From NCBI GenBank assembly GCA_012845835.1, contig JABAKD010000029.1:816970-880969 (forward strand): a DNA stretch of 64,000 bases. The letters are read 5' to 3'. Positions 54,785 through 64,000 of this stretch are shown here, in pieces (positions within the stretch are counted from its first letter, which is position 1; each line of letters starts with the position of its first letter). This DNA is from Undaria pinnatifida (lineage: Eukaryota; Sar; Phaeophyceae; Laminariales; Alariaceae). A model generated the notes under the pieces. It was not told the DNA's origin. It ran no database searches and was given only the letters and a program-made list of their open reading frames with translations. The position numbers and the translations under genes are program-made.

Positions 54785-55735
54785 GGGTTTGTGGATTCCG
54801 GGTAAGGGTATGGGAGTCTTACAGAACTTCCAGAAGTTTCGGTTACGGGTGTGAAAGTGTTACAGAACTTCCAGAAGTTCTGGGTATTGTGGCACGGGCG
54901 TACAGAACTCACAGAAGTTCCGGGCTGCTACGAAATGTGCTGTACCCGTACCCCGGGTGTTGTGGCACGAGATTTACAGAACTCACAGAAGTTCCGGGTA
55001 CGGGTATGAATATCTTACAGAACTAACAGAAGTTCGGGTACGGGTATGAAAGTCTTACAGTACTTCCAGAAGTTCCGGGTATTGTGGCACAGGCGTACAG
55101 AACTTACAGAAGTTCCGGGGGTGCCCCACGGGTTAGAAACGAAAGAAACATGGACAGGACCTACAGTAGGTGCTACTATAATACCTGGTATACGATACGT
55201 TTTGCTACTGCTGTACATTCGGCGTTCGGGGTTTCACTGACGACAAGATATGACATCATAATAGAATGCATAATACACTCTTTGGGTTATTATACCCTGA
55301 ATTAACGCATGACATAATGTGGGCTCCCCGGGTATTGTAGCAAAGGTATACCCGTACCCCGGGTATTGTTTGTACCACAGTCTACAGAAGTCACAGAAGT
55401 TCCGGGTTAGGGTATGGGGATCTCACAGAACTTACCGAAATTTCGGGTACGGTACGGAAGTGTTACAGAACTCACAGAAGTTCCGGGTATTGTGGCACGG
55501 GTGTACAGAACTCACATACGTCATAAAAATGATATACCCGTACCCCGGGTATTTGTGGCACTGGCTTACAGAACTTCCAGAAGTTCCGGGTACGGGTGTG
55601 AACGTCATACAGAACTTCCAGAAGTTCCGGGTACGGGTATAAATGTCCTACAGAACTCACAGAAGTTCTTTGTAGGGTAATACCCGGGGTAAATACCCCG
55701 GGTATGGTTTGTGCGTACCCTACAGAACCCAACCT
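54785..55735 (+). repeat. 45-50 bp minisatellite with hairpin core
   Basis: Diverged units of TTACAGAACTTCCAGAAGTT + CCGGGTACGGGTATGAAAGT, interspersed with variants reading ATTGTGGCACGGGCGTACAG and TACCCGTACCCCGGGTATTG. The GAACTTCCAGAAGTTC core is a near-perfect inverted repeat. A non-repeat gap lies at about 55140-55310. Confidence 0.88.
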
Positions 55736-55820
55736 TGTAAAAGGTCAGCTGTGACGTTGAATACATTAAGAAAAGCCCACTAGCAGGCACGGAAAAGTGT
55801 TATTGACCAGCGGCGAAAAT

Positions 55821-56177
55821 ATGAAAGGCCCGTCAGCAGGCAACAAAACTATGAAAGACCCGCCAGCAGGCACGGAGGCCTTATCGGCCAACAACCGACT
55901 ATTGTTTCACAACCGACTTTTGTTGCGCGTTGCGGTATCAACACTGGGTGTTTTTGTGATTTTGTGTATTGTCTGTTCTTTGTTCCTGTGTTCTTCTGAA
56001 CCGGCGTATGACCCTGATATTGGTTTGTTTTCGCGTATTGACGCTTTGCTCGCGTGGGTTGCACCTTGGTCGAAGCCCGGCCCTCAAGGTATACCGGTTT
56101 CCGGCACAGGTGAACAGCAGTATGAATCGCACGGCAGCATCATTCATAGAGTACCCATCACATATATAAGGCTGTAA
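55821..56177 (+). CDS. Small open frame with one predicted membrane helix
   Basis: 118 codons from ATG 55821. The N-terminus comes from a 27-bp repeat (MKGPSAGNKTMKDPPAG). A strong hydrophobic helix (LLLRVAVSTLGVFVILCIVC) and a polar tail containing PAYDPDIGLFSRIDALLAWV follow. No family recognised and no splice sites needed. It could be a real small membrane protein or chance. Confidence 0.3.
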   Translation: MKGPSAGNKTMKDPPAGTEALSANNRLLFHNRLLLRVAVSTLGVFVILCIVCSLFLCSSEPAYDPDIGLFSRIDALLAWVAPWSKPGPQGIPVSGTGEQQYESHGSIIHRVPITYIRL

Positions 56178-57101
56178 AAGTTCGATCCTGAGGCGCGTCT
56201 TGTGCGCTTTCTGAGCCGCGCCCGGTGCGCTTCGGGTGGAACCTGACCCTGACGTGTTTCAGGGCAGCGACCTAGACTCCATGTCAACGTGTACATTCGA
56301 ATCGGGGTTAACAGGTAGATAACAACCGTTCTCTATTCTCCAAGAGTTTCGTCATCATGCAGAAGAATGAAAATGCGTTGTGGACAAGCCTCTACCCCGC
56401 GCATGTTTGTTGGTTGGACGGTCCAACCCACTGCGTGGCGCCTCTTTTTTTCCCCCTCCTACCCGTGCCCATCCTCGATAACGCCCGCCCTGATGAAAAC
56501 GTATGCATCCCCTGTCCACTCACGCCTCCTTTGTTACGAGAGTATAACATGCGACATTCTTATTTTGACACCTCCAAAAACCTGTGACCCTTTTCGAGCT
56601 GCCTGAAGCGTCTGCCGACCACCAACGCGCACGAGTTGACGACAGGTACAAAAACGCCTCCTGCGCGAGTTCCTGGCGACTGGCTATGTAAACAAATACC
56701 AGGTATATTTGGTACGTGTATCCCCACTACAACTTGGGTGTATCCCTACCCACTAGCAAGTATAAGATGTGATGGCGTTTTTATTGCGAACGACCCTAAA
56801 ATGGCAAACCCTCCTTTTGTTGACTATTGCGTCGACGGTTTATGTCACACCTTTTGTTATAGCAAGTACCAGGTATATTTTACCTTCATCAACGCTTTCC
56901 AGACCCCAGATTTGTTTCGGGAAATGTTTTGCTCCTATGTTTTCGCTTGGCTTTAGAGACCCCCCCGCTTGTCTAAGGCCCTAGACGAGGGGGCGTGGGG
57001 GGGGCGCCTGCGCTCGGTAGTGAAAGGGTCGGTCCCCCGCGTGGTCTCTTATCGCCGTCGTTCCTTCCTGGTGCTACTGCGTCCCTTTTTGTCCGTTGCA
57101 G
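56178..57101 (+). other. Upstream/intron region before the exon at 57102
   Basis: No clear exon. The last 130 bp (GC-rich, then GTGCTACTGCGTCCCTTTTTG-type pyrimidine tract) form the 3' end of an intron; the preceding exon was not found. Confidence 0.35.
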
Positions 57102-57569
57102 ATCCTTCTTCGGGGCCCCGAAAGAGGGGGCGGGCACCCTGCCATCCCCAAAGAAATCCCGCTCCCCTCCCTCTACGAAACCTCCTCCGGAGGCCAAAGC
57201 CAAAGCAAAGGCTAAGGCGAAACCGGCTTCCAAACCGAAAGGTAAGGGTACTGCTACCCCTGCTGCCCCGACCTCGCCTGCGAAAGGTGTTGGAAGGGCG
57301 GAGGAGGACGGCGAAGAGGAAGAAGGGTCTCCTTCTAAGAAGGCGGTAGGCAAGCGCAAGGCCGGAGAAGAGGGTGAGGGGGGGGTTGGCGCAGCGGGGA
57401 CGGATAAGTTGGCGAAGAACGAGGAGGAGGAAGCGGCGGAGGAGGAATACGAGGAGAAGAATGTGGAGAAGGAGGAGGGGAGCAACGGAGAGGGGGAGGA
57501 AGAGGAGGAGGCGCCCGTGAAACCGAAGAGGCGTCGTAGACTATCCAAGAAGGTCACCGTGGAAGATAG
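57102..57569 (+). CDS. Exon of a PCNA-tail-like replication/repair protein
   Basis: Acceptor TTTTTGTCCGTTGCAG, donor ATAG|GTGGGT; 468 nt, phase 2 in and out. Begins SFFGAPKEGAGTLPSPKKSR, reminiscent of the SFF end of a PCNA-interaction box found at the N-termini of MSH6, DNA ligase I and similar enzymes. Then come a Lys/Ala-rich repeat (EAKAKAKAKAKPASKPKGKG), an acidic Glu-rich stretch, KPKRRRRLSKKVTVED and the split Ser codon. This is typical disordered-tail composition. The catalytic part is outside the window, so the exact enzyme is unknown. Confidence 0.55.
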
Positions 57570-58774
57570 GTGGGTTGTCAGATTCTCTTGTGTGTGGAAT
57601 CCAAACCAAAACACAATCGCAACAAAATGAACTTCGCCCGCGTTTTCGGGGATAAGTTACTTAGACTGAGTGTGGGAGAAAGCACAAGTGCACTGGATAG
57701 GATGAACTTCGCCCATGTATTGGGGGACCGCTAACGTGAAAATCCCTTTTTTTTTTCCAGCTATAAAGAGGGTATACCAGGTAACATCGCCGTTCATACA
57801 TCTGGATAGTCACAGCTGAAAGGACCCCTGTTGTTGTGGATTGGTGTTGAGTTTCCTATTAATAGTGGTCAGTTATGGGTAAGGCCACGCGCGGCGCATA
57901 GGTTAGTTGAAGAAGGTCGATGCGTGAAGTGGTATTTTTTTTACCTTTTCACGTTTCGCCCGTGGTCTTGCTGTAACGCCGATTCCCTTTTCTTTTTGTC
58001 TCGAGCGGTACCTACAACCCTCGCTTTTCTCGTAAGTTCGATAGTGTGATTTCTTTTATAGTTGCAAACATCCGGACAGATTAGATCCCATTCCATGATC
58101 TGTGTGATCTGTGTCTTTCGGGGCAGACAGATCCCCGGCCTACCTATTATACGATCGGCAAGGTCTAGATCATGTTGCCAGATGGGAGCCGTGCGATCTG
58201 CGTCACCTAGTACATGTTTCTCGGCTTGGATCTGTATTACGCATGGGAAAGCGTAGTGTTTCCCGGCCGAATTTTTATTTCGTCGTGTTTTTTCAGATCT
58301 TCGCACGGTAGGGCTTCAGCACCTTTGTGACACCACGGACCCTAGATTTCGGACAAGGATTGATGCGAGGACAACAAACAACGCAGATCCTGCGCAACAT
58401 ATCACAACGACAGATATAGGACCTAGATCATCTGTTCATTGATGGTGGTCTATCCGATGTGTGGATAGTTGGATGTTTCGATATTTTCGACATACGTATC
58501 AACTTTTTCGATATTTCGATAATTATCTGTATCGATGCAGCAGTGGTAGTGGATTCTCTATAGTGCCGGTATGTGCACTATAGAGGGAAATACAGGCACT
58601 ATCGTAGCTGCAATTGGCGCTACCCCTCATTCTGCCACTACTGGGGATTGCCATCTGTACCAGGCGATGTCGCAGGCGCTACGGCGGGTAACCGACACTA
58701 TAGAGAGACCACTGCCATATGTGGCAGAGTGTAGCGCATCCCACATTGTATACCACACACCCCCAATTTACCCA
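57570..58774 (+). other. Intron, no exon seen
   Basis: Featureless apart from a diverged GATCTGTGTGATCTGTGT-type stretch near 58080-58460 that weakly resembles 39410-39640. Confidence 0.35.
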
Positions 58775-59060
58775 CCCGGGTGGAAATTATTATAATATCC
58801 TGAACGACCACCCGATTTATCACCCGAGGCACGCTGTATACCAACCCCCCCTCACGAGACACTGCCTCCTGGTCAGTATCACCCCCCCCCGATTACCTGG
58901 AATGTACCATTAAAACCCCCTTATTAGCACTGCTATCACCCCCCCCCTTGTTATTACACGTCGGAATTATACCACCGGGGTGGTAAGTATTCTAAAATAC
59001 TAAGTGATCGCCCACTTTATCACCCGGGCTACGTTGTATAATCACACCCCGTCAGTATAT
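58775..59060 (+). repeat. Tandem duplication, unit about 190-200 bp
   Basis: 58775-58850 and 58965-59045 share CCACC(C/G)GGGTGG, TTTATCACCCG.GGC.ACG and TTGTATA..AC.CCCC, with C-rich sequence between. Confidence 0.7.
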
Positions 59061-59704
59061 CACCCCGGGTGATGAAAAAACTATACCCGAAACGGCTGCT
59101 ATCAACGGGAGGGTGTTATATATCTGGTACGGTACTGCTGTAGTTTGACATTTCGATCTTTCGATAGTTCGATACTTTGATACTTTGATATGTCCCTCAG
59201 AGTAGGTCCACGCACCTTGCGAATGAAGGGTGCGAGTAACGCTGCGTTTTTCTTTTGGGAACACCCGAGCACCTCTACTAGCCCCACCCAAATCAGAGCA
59301 GTATCAATATCCCCACTTTTCGTGGGTACCCATCTTGTTTATGACGCCAACGCTGTTGTGGCGCGGGGTTGAGGTATATATTGTATGAAGCATTTACGAA
59401 ACTTGCTATGCTGGTTGTAACGGTAAACCGTTTGAGACAGACGGGACGCCTCCATTAGACCAATAGACCACCAAAAACAGCATTGGAATCCCCTTTGAGT
59501 TCACCAACGCTAGAGTGTTTTCCATGTATCCGTTTAATTTGACAAAAAAAAGTGCGTTTTTAACTACTGTTAGGATGTTCGCGGTTTTCAATCGGGGGAA
59601 AAAAAAATGTTAAATAGTACTTCGAAGTATCAAAACTGACGAACACCATAAACCTAAGGCCAACTAACCCACGAAGAAACAGGGATGAGTACGAAGTAAG
59701 AACC

Positions 59705-61005
59705 TGTCCGCGGATCGGTTTTTTCATGTTATAATCTCGCGGAGCGGATATCCGCCCGTGGGAAAAATCATGGATTATTGCGGAGCGGATATCCGCCGCT
59801 ACAAATTTCACGGATTATTGCGGAGCGGATATCCGCCCTTAAATATGTCGCGGAGCGGAGGGGATTGTTTCTAGCGTGTCACGGAGAGGAGCGGGGCGGA
59901 GCGGGGCGGATATCCGCTCGCGGAGAAAGTCACGGATTGTCATGGACCGGGTATCCGCCGCTACAAATGTCACGGATTATTGCGGAGCGGATATCAGTCG
60001 CACGTTTTTTTTCACGGGGCGGTTTATCTCACTCCGTCGAGCAAACCGCACAAAACCGCGGCATTTCCCCACGGTGCACCGTAGAAATTCCCCGTTGAAT
60101 TGATACGGTTCACCATGGCAGTGATACGGGTATCCGCGAGTAAATACCATTGAATACTAAAGGATACGTTGTGTACTGGTGGATAAAATTGACTTTTTTT
60201 GTTTGCGCAACCATGTGGCGCCCAATGCCCAGCACCAAAGGAGAAAGGTGCACATGTAAGCGTTGCGTCCCCCAAGAAAGCAATTACAAAACTGTTGGAT
60301 ATTAATATTGACTGCTTGAACATGTATTTGCTGAACATTCGTCACAGAGTGACGGGGGCCAGGGCAGCAGACGCGCAACGGCAGCAGCGTCTGGCCCACG
60401 GGACCACGGCTCTCCATCATGAGCAACTTCAAAAACACGTGAAACCAGCTAAAACCCAACAAAACAACCACCTGTTCATATCACGTTGTTTACGCGGGGC
60501 GGGGGATGGATGCCGTCGCTATGGGCGCCATGCAAGGAATACACTGTTGTTGTATGAAGTCGTTCTACGGTAGTTTATCCAGCATTCTGAACAATTTCGA
60601 CCGTGGACAAACCGCGGCTCCCAGCGGATTGATCCGTGAGATGTATGCTACGGTAGGTACGTAGTTCCTACAGAGTGTGAGTCGAACCGCTCCGAAGAAA
60701 GACCGCATTTCAAGGTTTCAACCGCGCAATTGCAATCCATACGGAGCGGTGCGGTTTCTTTTATAATGTTACGGAGCGGATATCCGCGCGTCGGGAAACT
60801 CACGGATTATTGCGGAGTGGATATCCACCCTTGGAAATGTCACGGGGCGGAGCGGATTTTTCTAGTGAGCTACGGAGCGGAGCGGATCGGATATCCGTTT
60901 TTGGGAAAAGTCACGGACTGTCACGTGGCGGATATCCGCCGCTACAAATCTCACGGAGCGGTGCGGTTTGATCGAACCGCTCCGTAAAAAACCGATCCGC
61001 GGATA
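59705..61005. mobile_element. TIR element with palindromic subterminal repeats
   Basis: The ends match as inverted copies (TCCGCGGATCGGTTTTTT at 59706 and, reversed, at 60985-61003). Inside each end lies an array of about 40-bp units containing the perfect palindrome GCGGATATCCGC and GTCACGGATTATTGCGGAGC (59745-60000, 60770-61010). The 0.7-kb middle has open frames of no known family. It lies inside an intron of the gene with exons at 57102 and 61553. Confidence 0.65.
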
Positions 61006-61552
61006 TATTTTCACTCCGTACACATCCCTGGAAAAACGAGGATCACAAATTATAACGGTAGGAAAACTTGTTCTGACCATTTTGTTTTCGCTGTTTTTTT
61101 TTCATTGGTTGTGTTGGCCGTGGATTGAAACGTCCGACGGTTTCCATAATAGTAGTATACTGTTCCTACCCAATTCCTGCCCAAACAAGGTGGGTATCTC
61201 GCAAATACCATGGGAACGCTGATCGAGTTAATTGTTCAAAGTTATCTTAAGCCTTGTAGCGCCACACTCCCGACATGGGGACAAAACACTTGGAGTTAGA
61301 CTAGAAAAAAACAGGAGTTGGAAATGATTTAAAGTCGGAGGCATCTCGAGTGAGGTGCCTCCTTAAGCCTACCTCCTGTGGTGTTTAAGTGCATCCCTAT
61401 CCTACCCCAGCAGGTGTCTTGCCGCGGTATTTGCCATCACGAACCAACCCATCGCTACGCGCAGCGAAGCTGAGTATCAACCACTCAACCGGCCAAATTC
61501 ACAGCTGACGTACTTCAAAATATTAATACTTTCATGGCATTCGTTGCTGCAG

Positions 61553-61691
61553 TGACGACGAGATGTTCGGAGAAGGCGGCGGGACGGACGAGAAAGCCGC
61601 TAACGGCAAGGCTAACGGCAAAGCTAGCGCCATGGAGGTGGACGAGGACGAGGAGAACGACAAGGAAAACATTGTCGCCAGCCCAGCCAAG
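61553..61691 (+). CDS. Second visible exon of the replication/repair-like gene
   Basis: Acceptor TCGTTGCTGCAG, donor CCAAG|GTAGCT; 139 nt, phase 2 in, 0 out. Joining completes VED-S-DDEMFGEGG. It continues TDEKAANGKANGKASAMEVD and EDEENDKENIVASPAK, acidic and disordered. The K-V-x-V-E-D-S-D-D-E junction is of the kind seen in MSH6 N-terminal tails, which is suggestive only. Confidence 0.6.
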
Positions 61692-61739
61692 GTAGCTATA
61701 TTTCGCATTCGAAATTCCACCCTTCAGCGCATGTTACGA

Positions 61740-62720
61740 TAGAGGCCGAGGCGCTTTTGGCCAAAGTAGCGAAATTTTCGTATTCGAACAAACCACCCCT
61801 TTTCTCATGTTCCGGTAGAAGCACGAGCGCTTTTGGCCAAAGCATCTATAGTTTTGTCGGCGAAATTATTCTCTTGCTTTCGGTGCGTATTGCGATAAAG
61901 TTACGAGAACTTTTGGCCCAAACTATCTACAGGTATGGTTTTGTGCGCGAAAATTCTGCCCTCGCTTTTGGCACGCGTTGCGGTGGAGGCACGAGGGCTT
62001 TTGGCCAAGGTACCTATACCTTTTGTCGGCGAAAAATCTCTTCTCGCTTTTGGCGGGTGTTACGGTAGGGTTCCGGGGACTTTGGGCCAAGGTGTCTATG
62101 CTTTTGTGGGCGAGAACTCTGCCCTTGCTTTTGACGCGTGTTTTCGATGGAGATGCGCGAGCACTTCTGGCCAGAGTATCTGGGCTATGCTTTTTGTGGG
62201 CGAAAATTGTGCCCTTGCTTTTGGCACGTGTTGCGGTAGAAGCGCGAGCACTTTTCGCCAAGGTATCTACATACACTTTTTGTGGCCGAAAACCATGCCG
62301 TTGCTTGACGCGATAAGGGTAGGGGCACTTGCAGCCAAGGTATCTATCCACCCTGGGTATCCTTTTTGTCGGCGAAAATTTTACTCTTGCCTTGTTTAGG
62401 GTGTTTCAAACGAGGTTATACGAGCACTTTTGACCTAGGTAGCTACATTCTAGCAGCTGGAAAAGCCACCCTTGCTGTGGCTGGGTTGGGGGTGGCGTTG
62501 TTTGGCCAAGGTATCTGTATTTTTGTGGGGAAATATTTCCGCCCTTAATTTTGACTCGTGTTGCGATGGAGGTATGAACACTTCGTGGCCAAAATACCTA
62601 TGTTCTAGTAGCTGAAATCTCTCCTCTTGCAAGATGACTCGTGAGGCTTTAGGGGTGGCTTTTGTTGGACAAGATATCTATATTTTCGTGGGTGAGTGTT
62701 CTGCCCTTGATTTTGACGCG
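61740..62720 (+). repeat. Intronic satellite, unit about 80-85 bp, about 12 copies
   Basis: Diverged units around TTTTGGCCAAGGTATCTATA, TTTGTGGGCGAAAATTCTGC and CCTTGCTTTTGGCGCGTGTT + GCGGTAGAGGCACGAGCAC. The whole array lies between the exons at 61553-61691 and 63513-63573. Confidence 0.9.
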
Positions 62721-63004
62721 TGTTGCGACCAGAGGTGGGTACCTTTTGAACCGTTTTTTTATTTTAACCCAGCAGGCGTGTGCGAGTAGACGGTTTTTCA
62801 CGATTTTATTTTTCGTCTTTCGCCGGTTTAAACCGGTTAACCGAAAACCGGATAACACCGAAAAACCGGCAGCACCGGAAAATTTATTCTGTTGATTTTC
62901 AACAGAATAAAACCATCACCAGTAGTAGACTGCACAGCAGTAGTACGGTTACGACGCAAGGGTACGTGGGATTCCCCCCCCCCGGCCCTACCCCACCCTT
63001 AATT

Positions 63005-63207
63005 GATCCGAAGCTGTCATCCATATGCAATAAGGGACGCACAAGTTGCCGAAGTCCGCCTTGTAAATGGTTGTGAGCAGGATGAAGCTCACCCTTCATG
63101 CGACTCGTTGAACACGTCATGGTGCTTCGCGCTTGATGCACGCGATGTCTGCCTGGTCGATATTCGACGTTCTCCGTCCCGGCATTGTAGGGATGCGAGG
63201 GTCTAAT
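63005..63207 (-). repeat. Dispersed repeat, copy 2
   Basis: Inverted relative of 42215-42405, with roughly 65-70% identity by eye. Confidence 0.7.
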
Positions 63208-63254
63208 AGCTATAAATGGTCATATAATACGACTACGGCTATGGATTAAATGAA

Positions 63255-63515
63255 ATGAGTACCCCCCTCCCCCCCCCTCTCCTGCTTTGCGTTTAGAGTT
63301 GGTGCCCCCTTCACCCCACTAGGTGAAATTCGTATTTTAGTTGTGGTGGTGTTTTGCAGAAGGTTGAGGCTTGCGCTCTCGTTGTTGGGAATGGGACCAC
63401 CCCCCCCTCCCGCCCCCCTCTCTCACTCCCTGTTTTGCTTTTGATGTCCTTACCCCCTGCACCTTACGTGGTGAATTTCGCACCTTGTTTGTTGTTGGGT
63501 GGTGTTTCGCAGAAG
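63255..63515 (+). repeat. Tandem duplication of an intron end with its 3' splice site
   Basis: Two units of about 150 bp each run from a CCCCCCTCCCCCCC tract through CCTTCACCCCACTAGGTGAA / CCTGCACCTTACGTGGTGAA to TGGTGTTT(T/C)GCAGAAGGT. The first acceptor is at 63356-63358, the second at 63511-63512. Confidence 0.75.
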
Positions 63516-63573
63516 GTGAAGGCGAAGGCTAGGCCGACCAGGGGCTGCTCCAAGACCGACGGCAATGATAAAG
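63513..63573 (+). CDS. Third visible exon of the replication/repair-like gene
   Basis: Acceptor GTGTTTCGCAG, donor AAAG|GTGAGG; 61 nt, phase 0 in, 1 out. Encodes KVKAKARPTRGCSKTDGNDK, basic, continuing from ASPAK. The duplicated upstream acceptor (63358) would add about 50 residues, because the sequence in between happens to be open. Confidence 0.5.
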
Positions 63574-64000
63574 GTGAGGATATAGCCTACATCGCCGATG
63601 AGATAAGAACATACAGTATGGCACCACTCAGGACGGAATTGCAAGGACTTGTTTATGAATAGTTTTTTTTATGCTTGGAAGTATGGGTAGCGCCTGCATC
63701 GTCGTTGAGGTAAGGGATGCACACTGTTATTAATAGTAGGACACGACTCTGCACGGAAAATGTAGGGACCGGTTTGGTATTCATACAATACCACTACTGT
63801 TGGTTTTTCTGTGTTTTCTTCTTTGTTGATATCGTTTTCCTTTCGTTCCTTTGTTTATCTCCCTTTGTTTCAACCAGCCTTTTGTTTCCGTCTATTAGTG
63901 GCATCTGCTCAAAATCAGCGAGGGCGGGGTTGAATACAGGTCAGGATTTAGAGCTGCGAGTTGGGATACAAAGAGCGGTACGACTCTGAACGGAACTATG
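63574..64000 (+). other. Intron to window edge; no exon seen
   Basis: T-rich tract at 63790-63890; an acceptor could lie past the end of the window. Confidence 0.35.

Overview
The window reads as nuclear DNA of an intron-rich, repeat-rich eukaryote, not a bacterium, phage or organelle. Coding sequence comes in short exons with clear GT/AG borders, separated by introns of about 0.1-4 kb. More than half of the window is transposon debris, minisatellites and microsatellites, and TTAGGG-type repeats occur internally. The mix of Ty3/gypsy, Ty1/copia, LINE, SINE and MITE-like elements with G/C-rich genes would fit a stramenopile alga such as a brown alga. That placement is an inference from style, not from a marker gene.

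Layout. 0-9 kb holds repeats only: a foldback element, GGT and CTA/CTG microsatellites, two oppositely oriented 12-bp minisatellite arrays, and a roughly 220-bp repeat cluster with a MITE inside it. 9-11.4 kb is a decayed Ty1/copia element on the minus strand, with integrase and RNase H but no visible reverse transcriptase. 13.4-20.3 kb is a decayed Ty3/gypsy chromodomain element on the plus strand. Upstream of its protease it carries a recognisable NADAR (YbiA-like) domain, and its integrase is interrupted by a MITE. 21.9-24.25 kb is a hAT-like terminal-inverted-repeat element.

26-34.6 kb carries two minus-strand genes I cannot name: a three-exon gene for an acidic, probably nuclear protein (26114-28992), and exons of a second gene (30161-30658, perhaps starting at 34599). 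Two inverted copies of a tRNA-derived SINE lie among them. 35-36.8 kb is a G-run-rich repeat array.

39.2-47.5 kb, minus strand, is the best-supported gene: a BRAP2/IMP-type RING E3 ubiquitin ligase (BRAP2 RRM-like domain, RING, UBP zinc finger, coiled coil, basic tail) in at least ten exons whose splice phases all fit. Several of its exon/intron borders are duplicated in tandem.

49-56 kb is again mostly repeats: a 195-bp tandem duplication, an 0.8-kb TIR element, a LINE 3' fragment and a 45-50 bp minisatellite. 57.1-63.6 kb, plus strand, carries three exons of one gene whose N-terminal region resembles the PCNA-binding, charged tail of a DNA replication or repair enzyme. The gene continues beyond the window, and its introns hold a palindromic TIR element and an 80-85 bp satellite.

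No rRNA genes, CRISPR arrays or convincing free-standing tRNA genes were seen. Exon borders were read by eye and have not been checked against transcripts.
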